Assembly: GCF_002105155.1 (NCBI RefSeq)
Contig: NW_019029032.1
Location: forward strand, 235,337-299,336
Length of the DNA stretch: 64,000 nt
Origin: Lobosporangium transversale
Taxonomy: Eukaryota; Mortierellomycota; Mortierellomycetes; Mortierellales; Mortierellaceae
Direction of reading: 5' to 3'
Of the stretch, positions 24,830 to 35,930 are shown piece after piece. The notes under the pieces were generated by a model. It ran no database searches, had not been told where the DNA came from, and saw only the letters and a program-made list of their open reading frames with translations. Numbering within the stretch: the first letter of the stretch is position 1; each line of letters starts with the position of its first letter. The position numbers and the translations under genes are program-made.

Positions 24830-26088
24830 CAGCAATCGCAGTATCAGCAGTCGCAGCAGTAGTAGTAATTGTAGACGTAGATGTAGATGCCTGTAACTGT
24901 GGCCCCACTGTTGAATCATTGATTTCTGCCAAAGTCCTCTTAGTACCATGCTGCTGCTGCTGCTGTAGTTGTTGTAGTTGTTTTTGTTGTTGCTTCTGTA
25001 CTCCTTTAAGGTCTCCCTTAGTGTCAGCATCAGCATCAGTGTCAGCGTTAGTACCAGTGGTAGTACTAGCAGTAGCAGCAGCACTAGTCGCCATAATTTT
25101 GGTTCTGATAGTATCGATAGCACTAGGTCTCATGACATTAAAGGTCGTACCATCCGCTTGAAACAAACGTGCATGTTGTTGCAGCCTATGTCGTTTCAAT
25201 AAACTTCTACAGGTTGAGAGACGATGTGGTGAAATATCCACACCTGTCACAGTTCCTGTGACATTCATACGAGATTGAAATTGTTTCCTGTCACTGTCGC
25301 TGCCACTGCCATTCTTCCGTGTCCGATTCGAGTGCAGATGTTCTTTAGTATTCCTTAGTAAACCAGCAATCATACAGAGCTTCGCACCTTTATATATTCC
25401 AAAATATATGTATAAAAAAAAAAAAAAAAAAAAAAAAAGGTGAGATACTTAAAAGAGGTCATTCATCATCCATGGTTGGTGGCGCAATAGAAAATAATAT
25501 ATTTTGTACCTGGAGCACAGCAAATATCGAGGACATGTTCTCCAGGTTGAATGTCCAGGGCATATACTGCGATTCCTGAACTGAGATCCATCCCAAATAT
25601 CCTGCCTTCTTCGTACCTATATCGTTGTAAAAAATAGTAGTCCAATTTCAGATATTTCGTCCGTGGAGAAATAAAAAAAAAAAAAAGCCACACATATTCC
25701 TTATGCCTTAATTAAGACTTTACGCTTGTGTATTTCTCAGTTTTACATGTCCTTGCAGCTTGCAGAAGGCTTCTAACCCAGGCACAGGCTCAACTTTTGT
25801 CCCTAGCTGTTGTTCAAGTTCCTGTGGAGTGATAGTCAGATGTGGATCGGGGTTCAGACGAACATATCGTGGCAAATCTGTGACAGTATAGATTGCAGGA
25901 TCAATCTCATTCTTTTCCAGGAATGCAACGAATTCTGAAGGCAGGTTGTCAAGAGAGAATGTCGGTCGTGAAGAAGAAGAAGCAGAAGAAGCAGAAGAAG
26001 GAAAAGCCGCAGTGATATTTTTAGAGTCTCCTGTTGATTGGGCAGGGTTGTTCTGTGAAAGGTAATCGTCTTCACCCTCGGAATCCAT
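23318..26088 (-). CDS. NOP2/Sun-family RNA (cytosine-C5) methyltransferase with low-complexity insertion
   Basis: Predicted SAM-dependent m5C methyltransferase acting on tRNA or rRNA; the exact substrate is unknown. Exons on the minus strand are 25724-26088, 25510-25616, 24218-25387 and 23318-23856, in phase, 726 residues. The SAM site motif VLDICCAPGAKLCM lies at about residues 150-163 and the GVDIS acidic motif follows. Motif IV reads VDAEC (Cys 548) and motif VI YSTCSL (Cys 607, the expected nucleophile), so both catalytic cysteines are present. Between the GVDIS block and motif IV is an insertion of roughly 260 residues (about 254-516) of Thr, Ser, Asn, Gln and Gly runs, including a 12-Thr run coded by a GTA-type microsatellite at about 24790-24834. 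Both flanks are conserved, so it is an expansion inside the catalytic fold, all within one exon. Its upstream region is shared with the NUZM-like gene. Confidence 0.87.
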
Positions 26089-26290
26089 GTTGAGGGACGG
26101 AATGGGCGGGTTTAATGTCTTGTGTGGAGATCAACAATGGTCTGCGTTTATTAGAGTATTTTGGTTTAATAAAAAATAAAAAAACGTCACCTTGGGAATT
26201 TTTACACACAGACATTCTTTTTTTTTTTTTTTTTTTTTTTCCATTACATTGAACTGACTTTTTTTTTTTATTCAAGCAAAAGTATAAATC
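26089..26290. promoter_or_regulatory. Short bidirectional promoter region
   Basis: Only 202 bp separate the start codons of the methyltransferase (minus) and the NUZM-like gene (plus). Contains a 23-nt T tract (26218-26240). No specific binding site recognised. Confidence 0.5.
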
Positions 26291-26589
26291 ATGACTAAAT
26301 CATCATTCTGGAACACTGTCCGAAAGGCACTGACTGTCGTAAGTTTGCCTTGTCCCTCCACCCTCTCTTACAAAGATCATACATGGAAGCAACCCTAGCA
26401 ATTTGATTCAGTTTCATCGTCTAATGGATACCATTGGAGCCCGATCAGGAAGAACATTATTTTCTATCAGGACTATACTATTCGGAGGTTTTTCTGATAT
26501 AAAAATGGTCATCCTTCTTTCGTAGAACCCCAAAGTGTCTACTGGTATGCCAGATCCCAAGGAGTTCCGTTTTATTGCACCTAGGTATC

Positions 26590-26629
<40 letters not shown>

Positions 26630-27337
26630 AAGGACTAGAGTAGGAAAACAAGAAAGCTAATGGTATCGTATTTAACAAAACAAAACGCACTAAAAAAACC
26701 TCAATAGTGGTCAACCTCCAACTTTCGTCCCTAATGATCCATTGGCGCACGACATTGCACAGAACCCATACTATGGACGTGATGTCAGGAGAAACTATCC
26801 CCGTTTGACAGTGTACTCACAAGAAGAAGTTGCTGGACTAATTGCTGCTAAGGAGTCATTGGCGTAAGTTGATTATATCGTTACAAGGAAAACTAATCAA
26901 ATAATCAGGAAGGAAGTTTTTTTTTTTTTTTTTTTTTTCTCTTTTTTTTTGTCTGTATTATAGTAGCATTATCATTCTAACTTTTTAGTTATTTTATAGC
27001 ATCGGTTCTGGAGAGTCAGCAGTTACAAAGACTGAAGAGAATGCATCTTTGACGGAGGTCATCAAGAGTGTAAAATCACCTCTTTATGCTCCCGACAATC
27101 TGCCCCCCACTCCTGTTCTCCGTAGCCGCAAATACAAATGGGTTTCTTCTCCTGATCAACCTCCAGTTGATAATGGTAAGAGAAAGCTTTCGACTTTATA
27201 TGAACTTCATTTTTTTTTAAAAAAAAAAAAAAAAAAAAAAACGATATTTCTGACTTTTTTTTTTTTTTTCAATGTCATCTTTTTGCAATTCAGGTACCTA
27301 TTGGACAATGCGAAATATGAAGACTACTACTGTCTAA
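26291..27337 (+). CDS. Mitochondrial complex I accessory subunit, NUZM (21.3 kDa)-like
   Basis: Five exons: 26291-26338, 26526-26584, 26708-26863, 27000-27175 and 27294-27337, in phase, 160 residues. The pattern of a short N-terminus, FWNTVRKAL, an NGVP-like turn (STGMPDP), a Pro-rich linker, then DIAQNPYYGRDVRRNYPRL resembles the fungal NADH:ubiquinone oxidoreductase 21.3-kDa subunit (NUZM of Yarrowia, 21.3 kDa of Neurospora), judged from memory of the family. No transmembrane segment or clear presequence is seen. The C-terminus (GTYWTMRNMKTTTV) is short. Introns contain T/A tracts of 22-30 nt. Identification is by pattern only and a different small mitochondrial protein is possible. Confidence 0.68.
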
Positions 27338-27823
27338 AAGTCATATAGCAGGCATCCATCAATTTCGTATCTCTCCTCTCCACTCTTTTTTTTATTTTCT
27401 TTTTATTTTAACTGTACTGTTTGGTCTGCCTTATATTTCGAATGGATTCTGCTTCCTGCACAAACTGGTGTATAAGGCAATGACTGCTAATAAACGGGGA
27501 GGAATTTCCTTCAACTTACTTTTTGAATGACTGAATTTATCAAATACTTTATCAAGACAGGAAGGCGATTTACCTTTAATTATCATCTATCATTCCATCT
27601 AATGACTGCAAACCGTTTATTGATTGATAGATTAATAATAAAACAATACAAAAACAACAACGAAAACAAAAAAAAAAAAAAAAAAAAAAAAAGGCAATAT
27701 AAAAACTGACGCGTCCCCGACGGGTACTTCGAATCAATCTTTTTCTCTCAAGTTCATTTATATCACATTTGTCAATTTATTCATCCAACCGTTTCCAAAT
27801 CCTTCTGTTTATTTTTTTTCTTA
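27338..27823. other. Intergenic
   Basis: 3' flank of the NUZM-like gene and promoter of the secreted-protein gene. One 25-nt A tract (27668-27692). No further gene seen. Confidence 0.55.
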
Positions 27824-28702
27824 ATGCTTCATTCTCGGCTTTACACGCTCATTGGAGCGATCAACCTCATGTTGCTATCATTTCTGTTGTTTGTCCCTAC
27901 AGAATCATCAGCAGCGCCCAGTCCAAGTCCAAGTCCAAGTCCAAGTCCAATTCCAATCGTTAGTGATATGGATAATATTGGCGCTATGGATAGTGGGACT
28001 GCAGATCTAGAGAATTTGAATATGCAATTATCCTCTGCCCCTTCTACTTCAAACCTACTATTACCTCCACCACCCGTCGTCCCTCAACAAGATGTTCAGA
28101 TCGAAAGCCAAACAGATATCATCTCTACAACAGGTGTCTTTCCAAAGCTTATATTCCGCCCTGCCGTCCAGCTTTTCGATCCCATGGTCACTCATTACCA
28201 AAACAGCAACAATATCCCTTTCTCTTTCCCTCTCCCTCTTCCTTTCCCTTTCAGTAATAGCGCCGCTGCTCCAGCCATTGCTTACAACGATGATCTGGAT
28301 GATCCAACAAACGATTTCTATCTTTCTTCTGCTCCTCCTTCTCTTCCTCCTACAAGCTTTCGAAAACGCCAATTAGGCCCTGCATCTGGCCCAGATCCTG
28401 CAGGCGTGATCGGATCTTCGAGCAGCGTCTCAGTCGACACATTGATCAAACCCATTGTGACAGTTCAACCCCACGCGCTACAACCAGTCGCTGTCCCTGT
28501 AAGTCAACCTTATAACTATCCTGTTCCTGTGGGTGTTCCCGTCCCTTGGTCCTGTGGAACCAAAGCAGGAGCCGGGTGTGGCACCAGGTGTGGAACTGGG
28601 TGCGGAATCGGAGGTGGAACATGGGCTTCAGTCGGTGGCAACAACCATTGGCGCAATTGGGGAGACAGTATGTGCACCTGGGGGGACAATTGGGGCTGTT
28701 AA
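27824..28702 (+). CDS. Secreted Pro/Ser-rich precursor with dibasic site and Cys/Gly/Trp-rich C-terminus
   Basis: Single exon, 292 residues, family not recognised. Residues 1-30 form a signal peptide (hydrophobic core IGAINLMLLSFLLFV, cleavage likely after SSA). An SP-repeat follows (about 32-42, coded by tandem CCAAGT-type hexamers), then a Pro/Ser/Leu-rich middle. RKR at 180-182 looks like a Kex2 processing site and would release a C-terminal fragment of 110 residues. That fragment ends in a segment (242-292) with six Cys (244, 252, 256, 260, 284, 292) and six Trp in a Gly-rich background. Six cysteines allow three disulphides. It could be a cell-wall or secreted small-protein precursor. 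No catalytic motif seen. Confidence 0.75.
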   Translation: MLHSRLYTLIGAINLMLLSFLLFVPTESSAAPSPSPSPSPSPIPIVSDMDNIGAMDSGTADLENLNMQLSSAPSTSNLLLPPPPVVPQQDVQIESQTDIISTTGVFPKLIFRPAVQLFDPMVTHYQNSNNIPFSFPLPLPFPFSNSAAAPAIAYNDDLDDPTNDFYLSSAPPSLPPTSFRKRQLGPASGPDPAGVIGSSSSVSVDTLIKPIVTVQPHALQPVAVPVSQPYNYPVPVGVPVPWSCGTKAGAGCGTRCGTGCGIGGGTWASVGGNNHWRNWGDSMCTWGDNWGC

Positions 28703-28973
28703 CACAAATATCATATTCTGATTTGTAGCAAAAAAAAATAAAAATAAAAAATAAAGTGGCTAGTAGAATTATATGTGCAGATGGTAGACTCTAGTAAGCA
28801 GCAGCGCGATTTATTTAATTATCCCCAAACATGGCATCAAAAAAAAAAAAAAAAAAAAAAAACCTGTTCACTTTGTTTTATATATGATTCTAATTTTTCA
28901 ATTCTTTGCTTTTATTTTCTTCCGAGCCTTTGTTTTCAGTGCTTTCATCTATTATGTCAACGCTTTCTTTTTC

Positions 28974-29004
<31 letters not shown>

Positions 29005-29382
29005 ATTATTATGGCTGCCACACGTCCCACAAGTTCGTGGTCTGCTGCATCTCTCACAGATCAGTTTGCCTATCAAACGTCCTCGCTCTATTTATGACAA
29101 TTCGAGTCACTCGAAAACTGTTTCTCCGTCGGGGGGGTTCCACATCGGATGTATGACGAATCACCCAAGCACGACCTGTGGGAGGGAGGGGGCATTCTTT
29201 TTCATTTTCATGTCACGGGATGTTACCAAGTATCTATCTACACGTCTATCCAGTATTTAGGGAATAACGCGGACCTATTCTGTAGTTCCATGTTGTAGGT
29301 TTATGGTGTAGTGATATAGTACACTATTGCCATTAGCTTCTAATACTCGTTTATATATATTTATATATATTTTATATTTTAC
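28703..29382. other. Intergenic
   Basis: Lies beyond the stop codons of the secreted-protein gene and the monooxygenase. Two homopolymer tracts of 24 nt (28839, 28974). Small open frames here lack any family signal. Confidence 0.5.
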
Positions 29383-30040
29383 TTAATAGCCGCTATTATG
29401 CAATATCCCTGTGGCCCTGCCTCTAAATAGATCATCATCTATTACCCTGGTTGGATTAACTCCTGTCCCAACACCTTCAATCTCTTCTCCTTGAAAGTTT
29501 TGGCAGTCGTCGTTGTTATCGAAGTTATTGTCCTCTTCCTCTAATTCCAGCTCAAATTTGAGCTCGTCGTCACCACCACCACTATCATCATCATCATCTT
29601 CTTGCATTTCTGACGTTGATTGTGGTGTAAATCCGCTTATCCTATTGTTTCTATTGTCCTGAAGTGACAGTTGACTCATGAGTTCCAGCTCATCTATACT
29701 GTTCCCGATATGGTTATTCGAATGCCTATCTGTCATACCACTGCTATTTTTCTTGTTTTTGTTGAGGATGTCTATCCCTTTGGGATATGATTGTGATGGA
29801 GGTGATGGTGATGGTGATGAGGATGTATGGAGAGATGAACACGACATGTCTGTGGTATTCAACATGAAATCCAGTTTGGGATCCAGTCTATTAGATTTGT
29901 CGAGTGTCCATCGTTGTAACCACCTTGGCACACTGTTAAACATCACTACACGACCATCTTCCTCGACTTGACTCTGTTGATAATGATTATAAAAAACAAA
30001 ACATAAGAGGGTTATGTTAGGAGAAAGGGTGAAAAATATA

Positions 30041-30087
<47 letters not shown>

Positions 30088-32060
30088 AATACCTGATCGT
30101 AAAAGAGCTTAGCAAATTGGCTGCTGCCTTCAATAGCAATGCGAGCTGCGGGGTATCTTCGCTCGAAATATGTTTGAAACATATCTCCAAGGTTTTGCAT
30201 GGATGGGTTTGAAGGTAAATCGTGGATCAAATTGACTAGGCATGCGCCATCGAATATTGCATTGACAACACCTTGCCTGAAGATGGAAAATATACAAGTA
30301 GACAGTCGGAAGAAAAAAAAAAAAAAAAAAACAGTCAGTCAGCCAGCTAGTCAGTAACTCAATTAGATAGATATATATATATAAAAAAAAGACTTACTAA
30401 AGGGCCTACTTACCCGCCAAATGGAACACTCTGGAAGGTGGTTGAATCAGACAATGTTTATATATTTTGTTGGTATAAATTAAGGGAACAATGTTAACGT
30501 CAAAAGCCCATGTATTTCTTTGGTTTTTAATAACTAATCCTCTCTCCTGCGTAAATTCAAATGTTCGATATTTACCTTGTGGCATGCTAAATTAAATGTC
30601 AATCGAAAGAAAGAATTGGTCAACATCCGAATAACTATTACAATGATGCTTTACCTTCTTTCCTCTTTGTATATATATATTTCGTTCACTTACCATCACC
30701 GATCAGGACAGTTCGTCCGCCATACCATGTCTGGAAGCCTTTTTCTTCAAACATCACTCTGGAGATCAGATGCCGCGGCGTCTTGTCAATTAAATCTCCA
30801 TATGTCCCATAGCCAAATGGATTTTGTTTTGACCGCATCTGTGCACAGATCTCTTCAATCGAATCGCTCTCGGCTTCACCCCAATCAGGAAACCTTGAAT
30901 ATTGTTGTTGTTGATAACGAGGTGGGCCATCAAGTGGATGATTGTAATTCACTGTTCTCGGTTGTCCCATTGATCTCGTTGCCTCTTCCTGACTTTCACT
31001 CCAGAAGGATGAACCCGCTAAAGCGTCGCTTCGCCCACCAATCGACCATGCTATCCTGTTGTTGGAGAGTGGGACCATCCACATCTAAAAAAAAAAAAAA
31101 AAAAAAAAAAGGAACATCGACAATTTTCCATTTAGGATAAACAAAAATAGTCCGGAAAGTGAATGGTCTCAGTTGATCATGAGTACAAAAGTATACAACT
31201 AAAAAAAAAAAAAAAATCATCCAGAATAATTAAACATACTGTGTAAGGCCGATCCCGTCCACCGAGAACAATCCTGAATTGACAAACATCCTCTTTCAAC
31301 AATGGATATTCTTGTGGGTTCAATGGTTCAGTGATTCCGACTACAACCACTTGATCCAGTTTAATGGGACTGAAATCCTGTTTTGGCAAGTTGCCATGGG
31401 CTCTCAAATCCTTGTATAGAGATTGTCGTACAGCTGAATAAGCTCCATCGGCTCCAACCAAAATATCACCATGATAAATTGATCCGTCTGAACAGTGAAC
31501 CGATACTCCGATATCATCCTGTGACACAGAAACGATCCGTTTCCCATTCATTATCTTTTCACACGGTACATGCGATAATAAAATTTCATGAAGGTCAGGC
31601 CGACTGAGGACCATTCCGTAATATGAGTAACTATTTTTAATAAATATAAAAGAAAAGAACAATATGGATATGGAAAGAAAGGGAGGTTAAAAGATCAAGT
31701 TACCAAAACCAAGACCAGAGATAAAAAAAAACGAAAAAAAAAAAAAAAAAAAAAAAATCCATACTCAAATTGTCCATATGCAAAATCAACTGTGCCCAGA
31801 TCAGAGCCATCCTCACGTTTGATAGAAAATTGACTCATGGGTTTACTAGCACGCTCGACATCGTCCCAGATACCAAGTTGTTTTAATAAAGGTATGACAG
31901 AAGCATGAAGAGAGATGGCACTCCCCATTGGATTGGACCAAACACATCGTTCTAGAATAAGATAGTCGACTTTTTTATGTTCTGGCAATCGTTCAAGCAT
32001 GATGGCAAATGCCAATCCACCGAGACCAGCACCTGCGATCAAGATTTGTGTCCGTGCCAT
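29383..32060 (-). CDS. FAD-dependent monooxygenase (PHBH/salicylate hydroxylase type)
   Basis: Predicted flavoprotein hydroxylase using NAD(P)H and O2; substrate unknown. Seven exons on the minus strand: 31765-32060, 31240-31630, 30694-31084, 30576-30586 (11 nt), 30414-30430 (17 nt), 30093-30276 and 29383-29973. All junctions are GT-AG and in phase, 626 residues. The Rossmann motif GAGLGG is at residues 10-15, the second FAD motif is VGADGAYSAVR, and the GD motif (IGDACHKSVPFGGQG) is assembled across four exons, including the two microexons. Without them the FAD site would be lost, which supports the model. The C-terminal 120 or so residues are Asp/Glu/Ser-rich and do not match the core family. 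No transmembrane or targeting signal seen. It lies 5 kb from the P450 array; a shared pathway is only a possibility. Confidence 0.85.
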
Positions 32061-32182
32061 GGATGGTAATGATGATAATGAAAATAACAATGATAATGAA
32101 GATGATGAAAATGAGTATGAAAGTGGTTTTTGTAAAAGGTTATGTGCATGAATGAGTGAATTTTTAAAGTCCTTCTTCTTTG

Positions 32183-32214
<32 letters not shown>

Positions 32215-32620
32215 GAGAGGACAGATTGAGATATGAAGATCGATGGAGAGAGATGGAGAAAGATGGAGAGAGAAACAGAGAGATAGAAAAAAAGGAAGAA
32301 GGTTGAAACGAGGCAAATCAAAGAAGTATCGGAAGAGAAAAAGAGAGTCGGAATATTTATTATGGGAATCAAGAACAAAAATGATGGGAACACAAAATAA
32401 TACCCATTTTTTCCTGCCCCTGCAAATCCCTTTTTACAGTACTAACGCCCATACAGAGCAGCGCAGTGAAAAGGAGTAAAGTTCTGTTGGCCAGGTGAAA
32501 CATTTCCCATGCATGCAAGCATCATCCAGGGGATTTGACTTTCTTTTTTACATGGTTGAAATACAATGGATTTAATGAAATATCATTAAATGGTTTCACG
32601 TGACATAACTGTGTTGTGGC
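32061..32620. other. Monooxygenase upstream region
   Basis: Contains the last long homopolymer of the gene-dense half (30 A at 32183-32212), a GA-rich stretch (32240-32330) and no ORF of note. The sequence texture changes after about 32.4 kb. Confidence 0.45.
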
Positions 32621-33088
32621 TGGTCATTAATAGTTATATAAATTAATTATAACTATTTTATTTTACTTTGTATCTACTAATCGGGACATTCTGTCGATCC
32701 ACAGTTAAAAGAACCTTTGTGCAAAGCCTTAAGCTATCGGTGAGTCCACCTCACCTAGAAAGCACCACAGTCAGGCCTGTAGGCTAAGTTATAAAAGCCA
32801 AAGAACTTCTTCATCAATAAAGTCTTCAGTTTTCCCCATACGTCTTGTTCTTGCTATTATCTTTTCCCCTTTTCACAACAAGCATTTGCCGTCCAGGAAC
32901 TCAGTTTGTGAGCTAACCTATAAAGCTCCCATCTTTCTCTTTCGGCATCCTATGGCGCTGTTTGTCGTCAAGGTTGTTTGTCTTTATTTTCTCTTGTTAT
33001 TCTTGTTGACACTCTTTGTACTGTCCTTTCCTGATTTTGTGTCTATCTTTTTGCCCCTTAAGCAAAGATACACCTACTATTTACAACA
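32621..33088 (+). repeat. 468-bp LTR-like dispersed repeat, copy 1
   Basis: Aligns along its whole length, in the same orientation, with 47657-48123, by eye with substitutions and small indels. Starts TGGTCATT and ends TTACAACA (TG...CA ends). It contains a TATAAAAG-like box (about 32790) and AATAAA (about 32816), as in a fungal LTR. No internal retroelement and no clear target duplication seen, so a solo LTR or non-autonomous element is inferred. Confidence 0.6.
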
Positions 33089-35365
33089 ACTGTAAATCCA
33101 CTGCAGCATCCGCATCTATAAAAATGCTCGTAACGTTGCATTTCAAGTTTATTATTAATAAATATCAGATTTGATTCTCTAGGCAAAACACCGTTGCTTA
33201 AATATTCAAGTTATTCAGATCTAAACGACCCAAGCATGAAGGACTGCCTTGCCTCTGAATGTATACCTGTTTGTGGCTTTAGTTTTCTCAATACCTTGAG
33301 CGCACAGTGTTGCCAGCCGAGGCACAGAGGTAGAGCGTCGAGTGTGAGGACTCATTCAGATCCCATTTAAATGTTGAAAAGGTTTAGCTGAAAAAAAAAA
33401 GCTATTCAAGAAAGAAAGTGAGGAAATAGATGTGTATACACACCATACCCAAAAGATATTTGAGCATTTGAGATCAAAACATGCCTGCGTATCTTGCTAG
33501 GGAACAGCATTTGCATGAAGAATATGTGTGCAGTATACGCATGTGTGTGTAAGTTTGATCAAATGCCACGCTGGTGTCAGACAGAGCGCGTCTCTTTGCA
33601 TCTTTATTCTATATATTAAAATAAGTTACCAAAAATGGCTGTTACGGAGCCGGTCTGGCTTCTTTTTTGTACCAATAAAAAAATGCACACAAAGGCTTAC
33701 ACATAATCCCAGCGTCCGCTTGTGAGGTTCCGCATCATATGATCATCTTGAGGGTTTGATTTTTATCCAGCATTTATTGACTGGTATAATACAGTAGCGA
33801 TAATAGTCGTCACCGTAGTATCGACTTGAAAGACGGGCAATTTGTATTGACCCATTCTATCGCACCACGGAGCTTGTCTAGGTTGAGCTTTCCCTGTACA
33901 ACTTGGTCAGTTTTGGTTTGTCGCATGCTACTTCCTCACCTTCTTGCAATCTCTTGGTATATCCGAGTTAGTAAGCACTGCTATCAAGTTTTGTTGGGCC
34001 TGTTGAAGTCACTCCAACATAACGTGATCATGATGATATATTGGAGTGACTCGTGAAAGGTCTGTGTTTCAGATGCTATGGAAGTAGGCGGCGGAAGAAT
34101 GTGTTGAGAGGATGTGTATGCTTATGAGGAATTCAATACGAAGGAGAAAGGGTTGTATACCTTTTCAAGTCCTTGGTAACAAGCATGATCGGTAGATTCA
34201 TGTCAATATGTCTATTGAGCCTATGCGTACAGATAGTAGTTATGATCACAAGTTGATTGGGAGAGTCCGCATGAGTTGAGCATAATGATAGCTATGATGT
34301 TAAGGCCCTCCTCTTCGTGTATGGCATGTGAATCATTGCTGTTTTCAGACCTGGCATCAGCGATACAGGATATTTTTTCTGGCGTGGGTCTTCTTTTGAA
34401 CGGCCGGACAGAAAGCTTAGTAGCTATATTAGCACGCCAACAGTGAAGCAATGTATGTGTGTGAACAAGAGGAGGCCATTGATGTGTTTGTTTGTTTTCT
34501 ACACATGCCATCTTACATCGCCCTTTTTTTTTTTGAAGATATTGTGGCTGTACATGTATGATGGCAATCAATAGTTGTTTTCTTTTTTTGTTCAATTACT
34601 TTGAACATGCCAAAGGACAGACGGTTGAAATGCCTCTTTATTTTCTGTACATGAAGGAACATAAGGCATCTAACTGGCAGGAATATTTTGCATCGAGGCT
34701 TTTTTTTATTTATTTATTTATTTATTTATTTCTTCTAGTCGCTCTACAATCATGCAGGCACCAATTCTCGCCTTCATCACCGTTATATCAAACCTTTACG
34801 ATTGGCGTTCAAACACGTTAGTATTTATCTCACTCTTGTTATTACTATATTACTCGGGGCTTATTTATTTGCTGTAGTTTAGTAAATCATGTTGTATAGT
34901 TCTGTATGCTTATGTTTTATATATTGGTATCGACTATCAAATGCACACACACGCAAGCACCATAGGGCTGCCAGAAATCCCCCCTATTGACGCCAGAACC
35001 TGTGAGCCAATGCATGTCTCTGCTGAAGCAAAGTGCGACATCTGAATACATTGTCTAATAAACAAAAGAAAAGAAGCCTTTTTTCTATTGTTACTAGACA
35101 AGGATTTAATCACCTATTTCAAAACCAGTTCCTACATAGTGAATCAAATCTGTCCATGTATCCACTGTCCCTTTCTCTGTGCACAATTATAAACCTTCCG
35201 TTTTATACTTTCCTTTCAAACAGACAGGGCATTAAACTCCCTAACAGGGCAAGATTACGGCTCATTATTTTTACTTTAGTGGCCGATTGCAGCCTCATCA
35301 AGTATGTAAGTGCACGACTCATGACTTTGACGATGCGTTCCTGATGCCAGGTCTAAAATCGAGCC
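33089..35365. other. Non-genic, repeat-type DNA
   Basis: Only short open frames without recognisable domains, and a (TTTA)n run at about 34704-34731. Base composition is more even than in the first 32 kb and long homopolymers are absent. I can assign nothing specific. Confidence 0.4.
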
Positions 35366-35930
35366 GGGTATCCCTTTCCTTGACCCCGGTCAGAAGCGCT
35401 TTGATTTGGCTCTGTTAGCCCTTAGAGATGCAGTCGATTATGAAGCCCTCCCAAGGGTCAATGCATGGGGAGATGTGCCTGAAGCTCTCAGAAGAAGCCC
35501 GATATCTACATCCTTGTGCTTCACACCTCTGTAGGCACTACTTAGTGCTCAAGAACCTGGAGAGATCGAGGCAACCGTCGGTTATACGTTTAGGGATATC
35601 AAAATGGCTTCACGATGAGCTCGTTGAGCTCTGAACGGCTTGAGTATCTAGGCGATCGGATGATTGGCTTTGTTGCCAGCTTGTATTGAATGCGGGATCC
35701 GGGTCAATTCTGAGGAATACGACTTGACCCTACTTGTCGACTTTGTCCTAGAGGTGGAGCGCATTGACAGGAAGGCTGCATGCTTGAGACGCTTGAACGC
35801 TGATGCCTGCAGATACTATGGAGGCGCTACTAGGAGCCGTAACAGTGAATTCGAGCCCTAGCTCAGTGGAGCTCTCCATGGCGCTTGCGGAGGTGATAGT
35901 GTTTTTGACACCAGTTTTTCATCATAAAAT
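35366..35930 (+). pseudogene. Ribonuclease III-domain pseudogene
   Basis: Two RNase III signatures survive in different frames. GYTFRDIKMAS (about 35580) and SERLEYLGDRMIGFVASLY (about 35628-35685) match the first catalytic block (ERLEfLGD). ADTMEALLGAVTVNS (about 35805-35850) matches the second (aD-EAllGA). Between GYTF and ERLE a stop (TGA at about 35615) and loss of the usual ALTH segment break the frame, and a further frame change separates the two blocks. An upstream open segment (LDPGQKRFDLALLALRDAVDYEALPRV) may be the same gene. In fungi this domain occurs in Dicer, Rnt1 and atypical single-RNase III proteins of RNA silencing; I cannot say which. Confidence 0.72.

Noticed and set aside
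24290-25202. Plus-strand frames rich in Tyr, Val or Ser
   Set aside because: Antisense shadows of the low-complexity insertion of the RNA methyltransferase.
30577-31140. 187-codon plus-strand frame
   Set aside because: Antisense to the FAD monooxygenase exons. The minus-strand model has all FAD motifs and in-phase introns.
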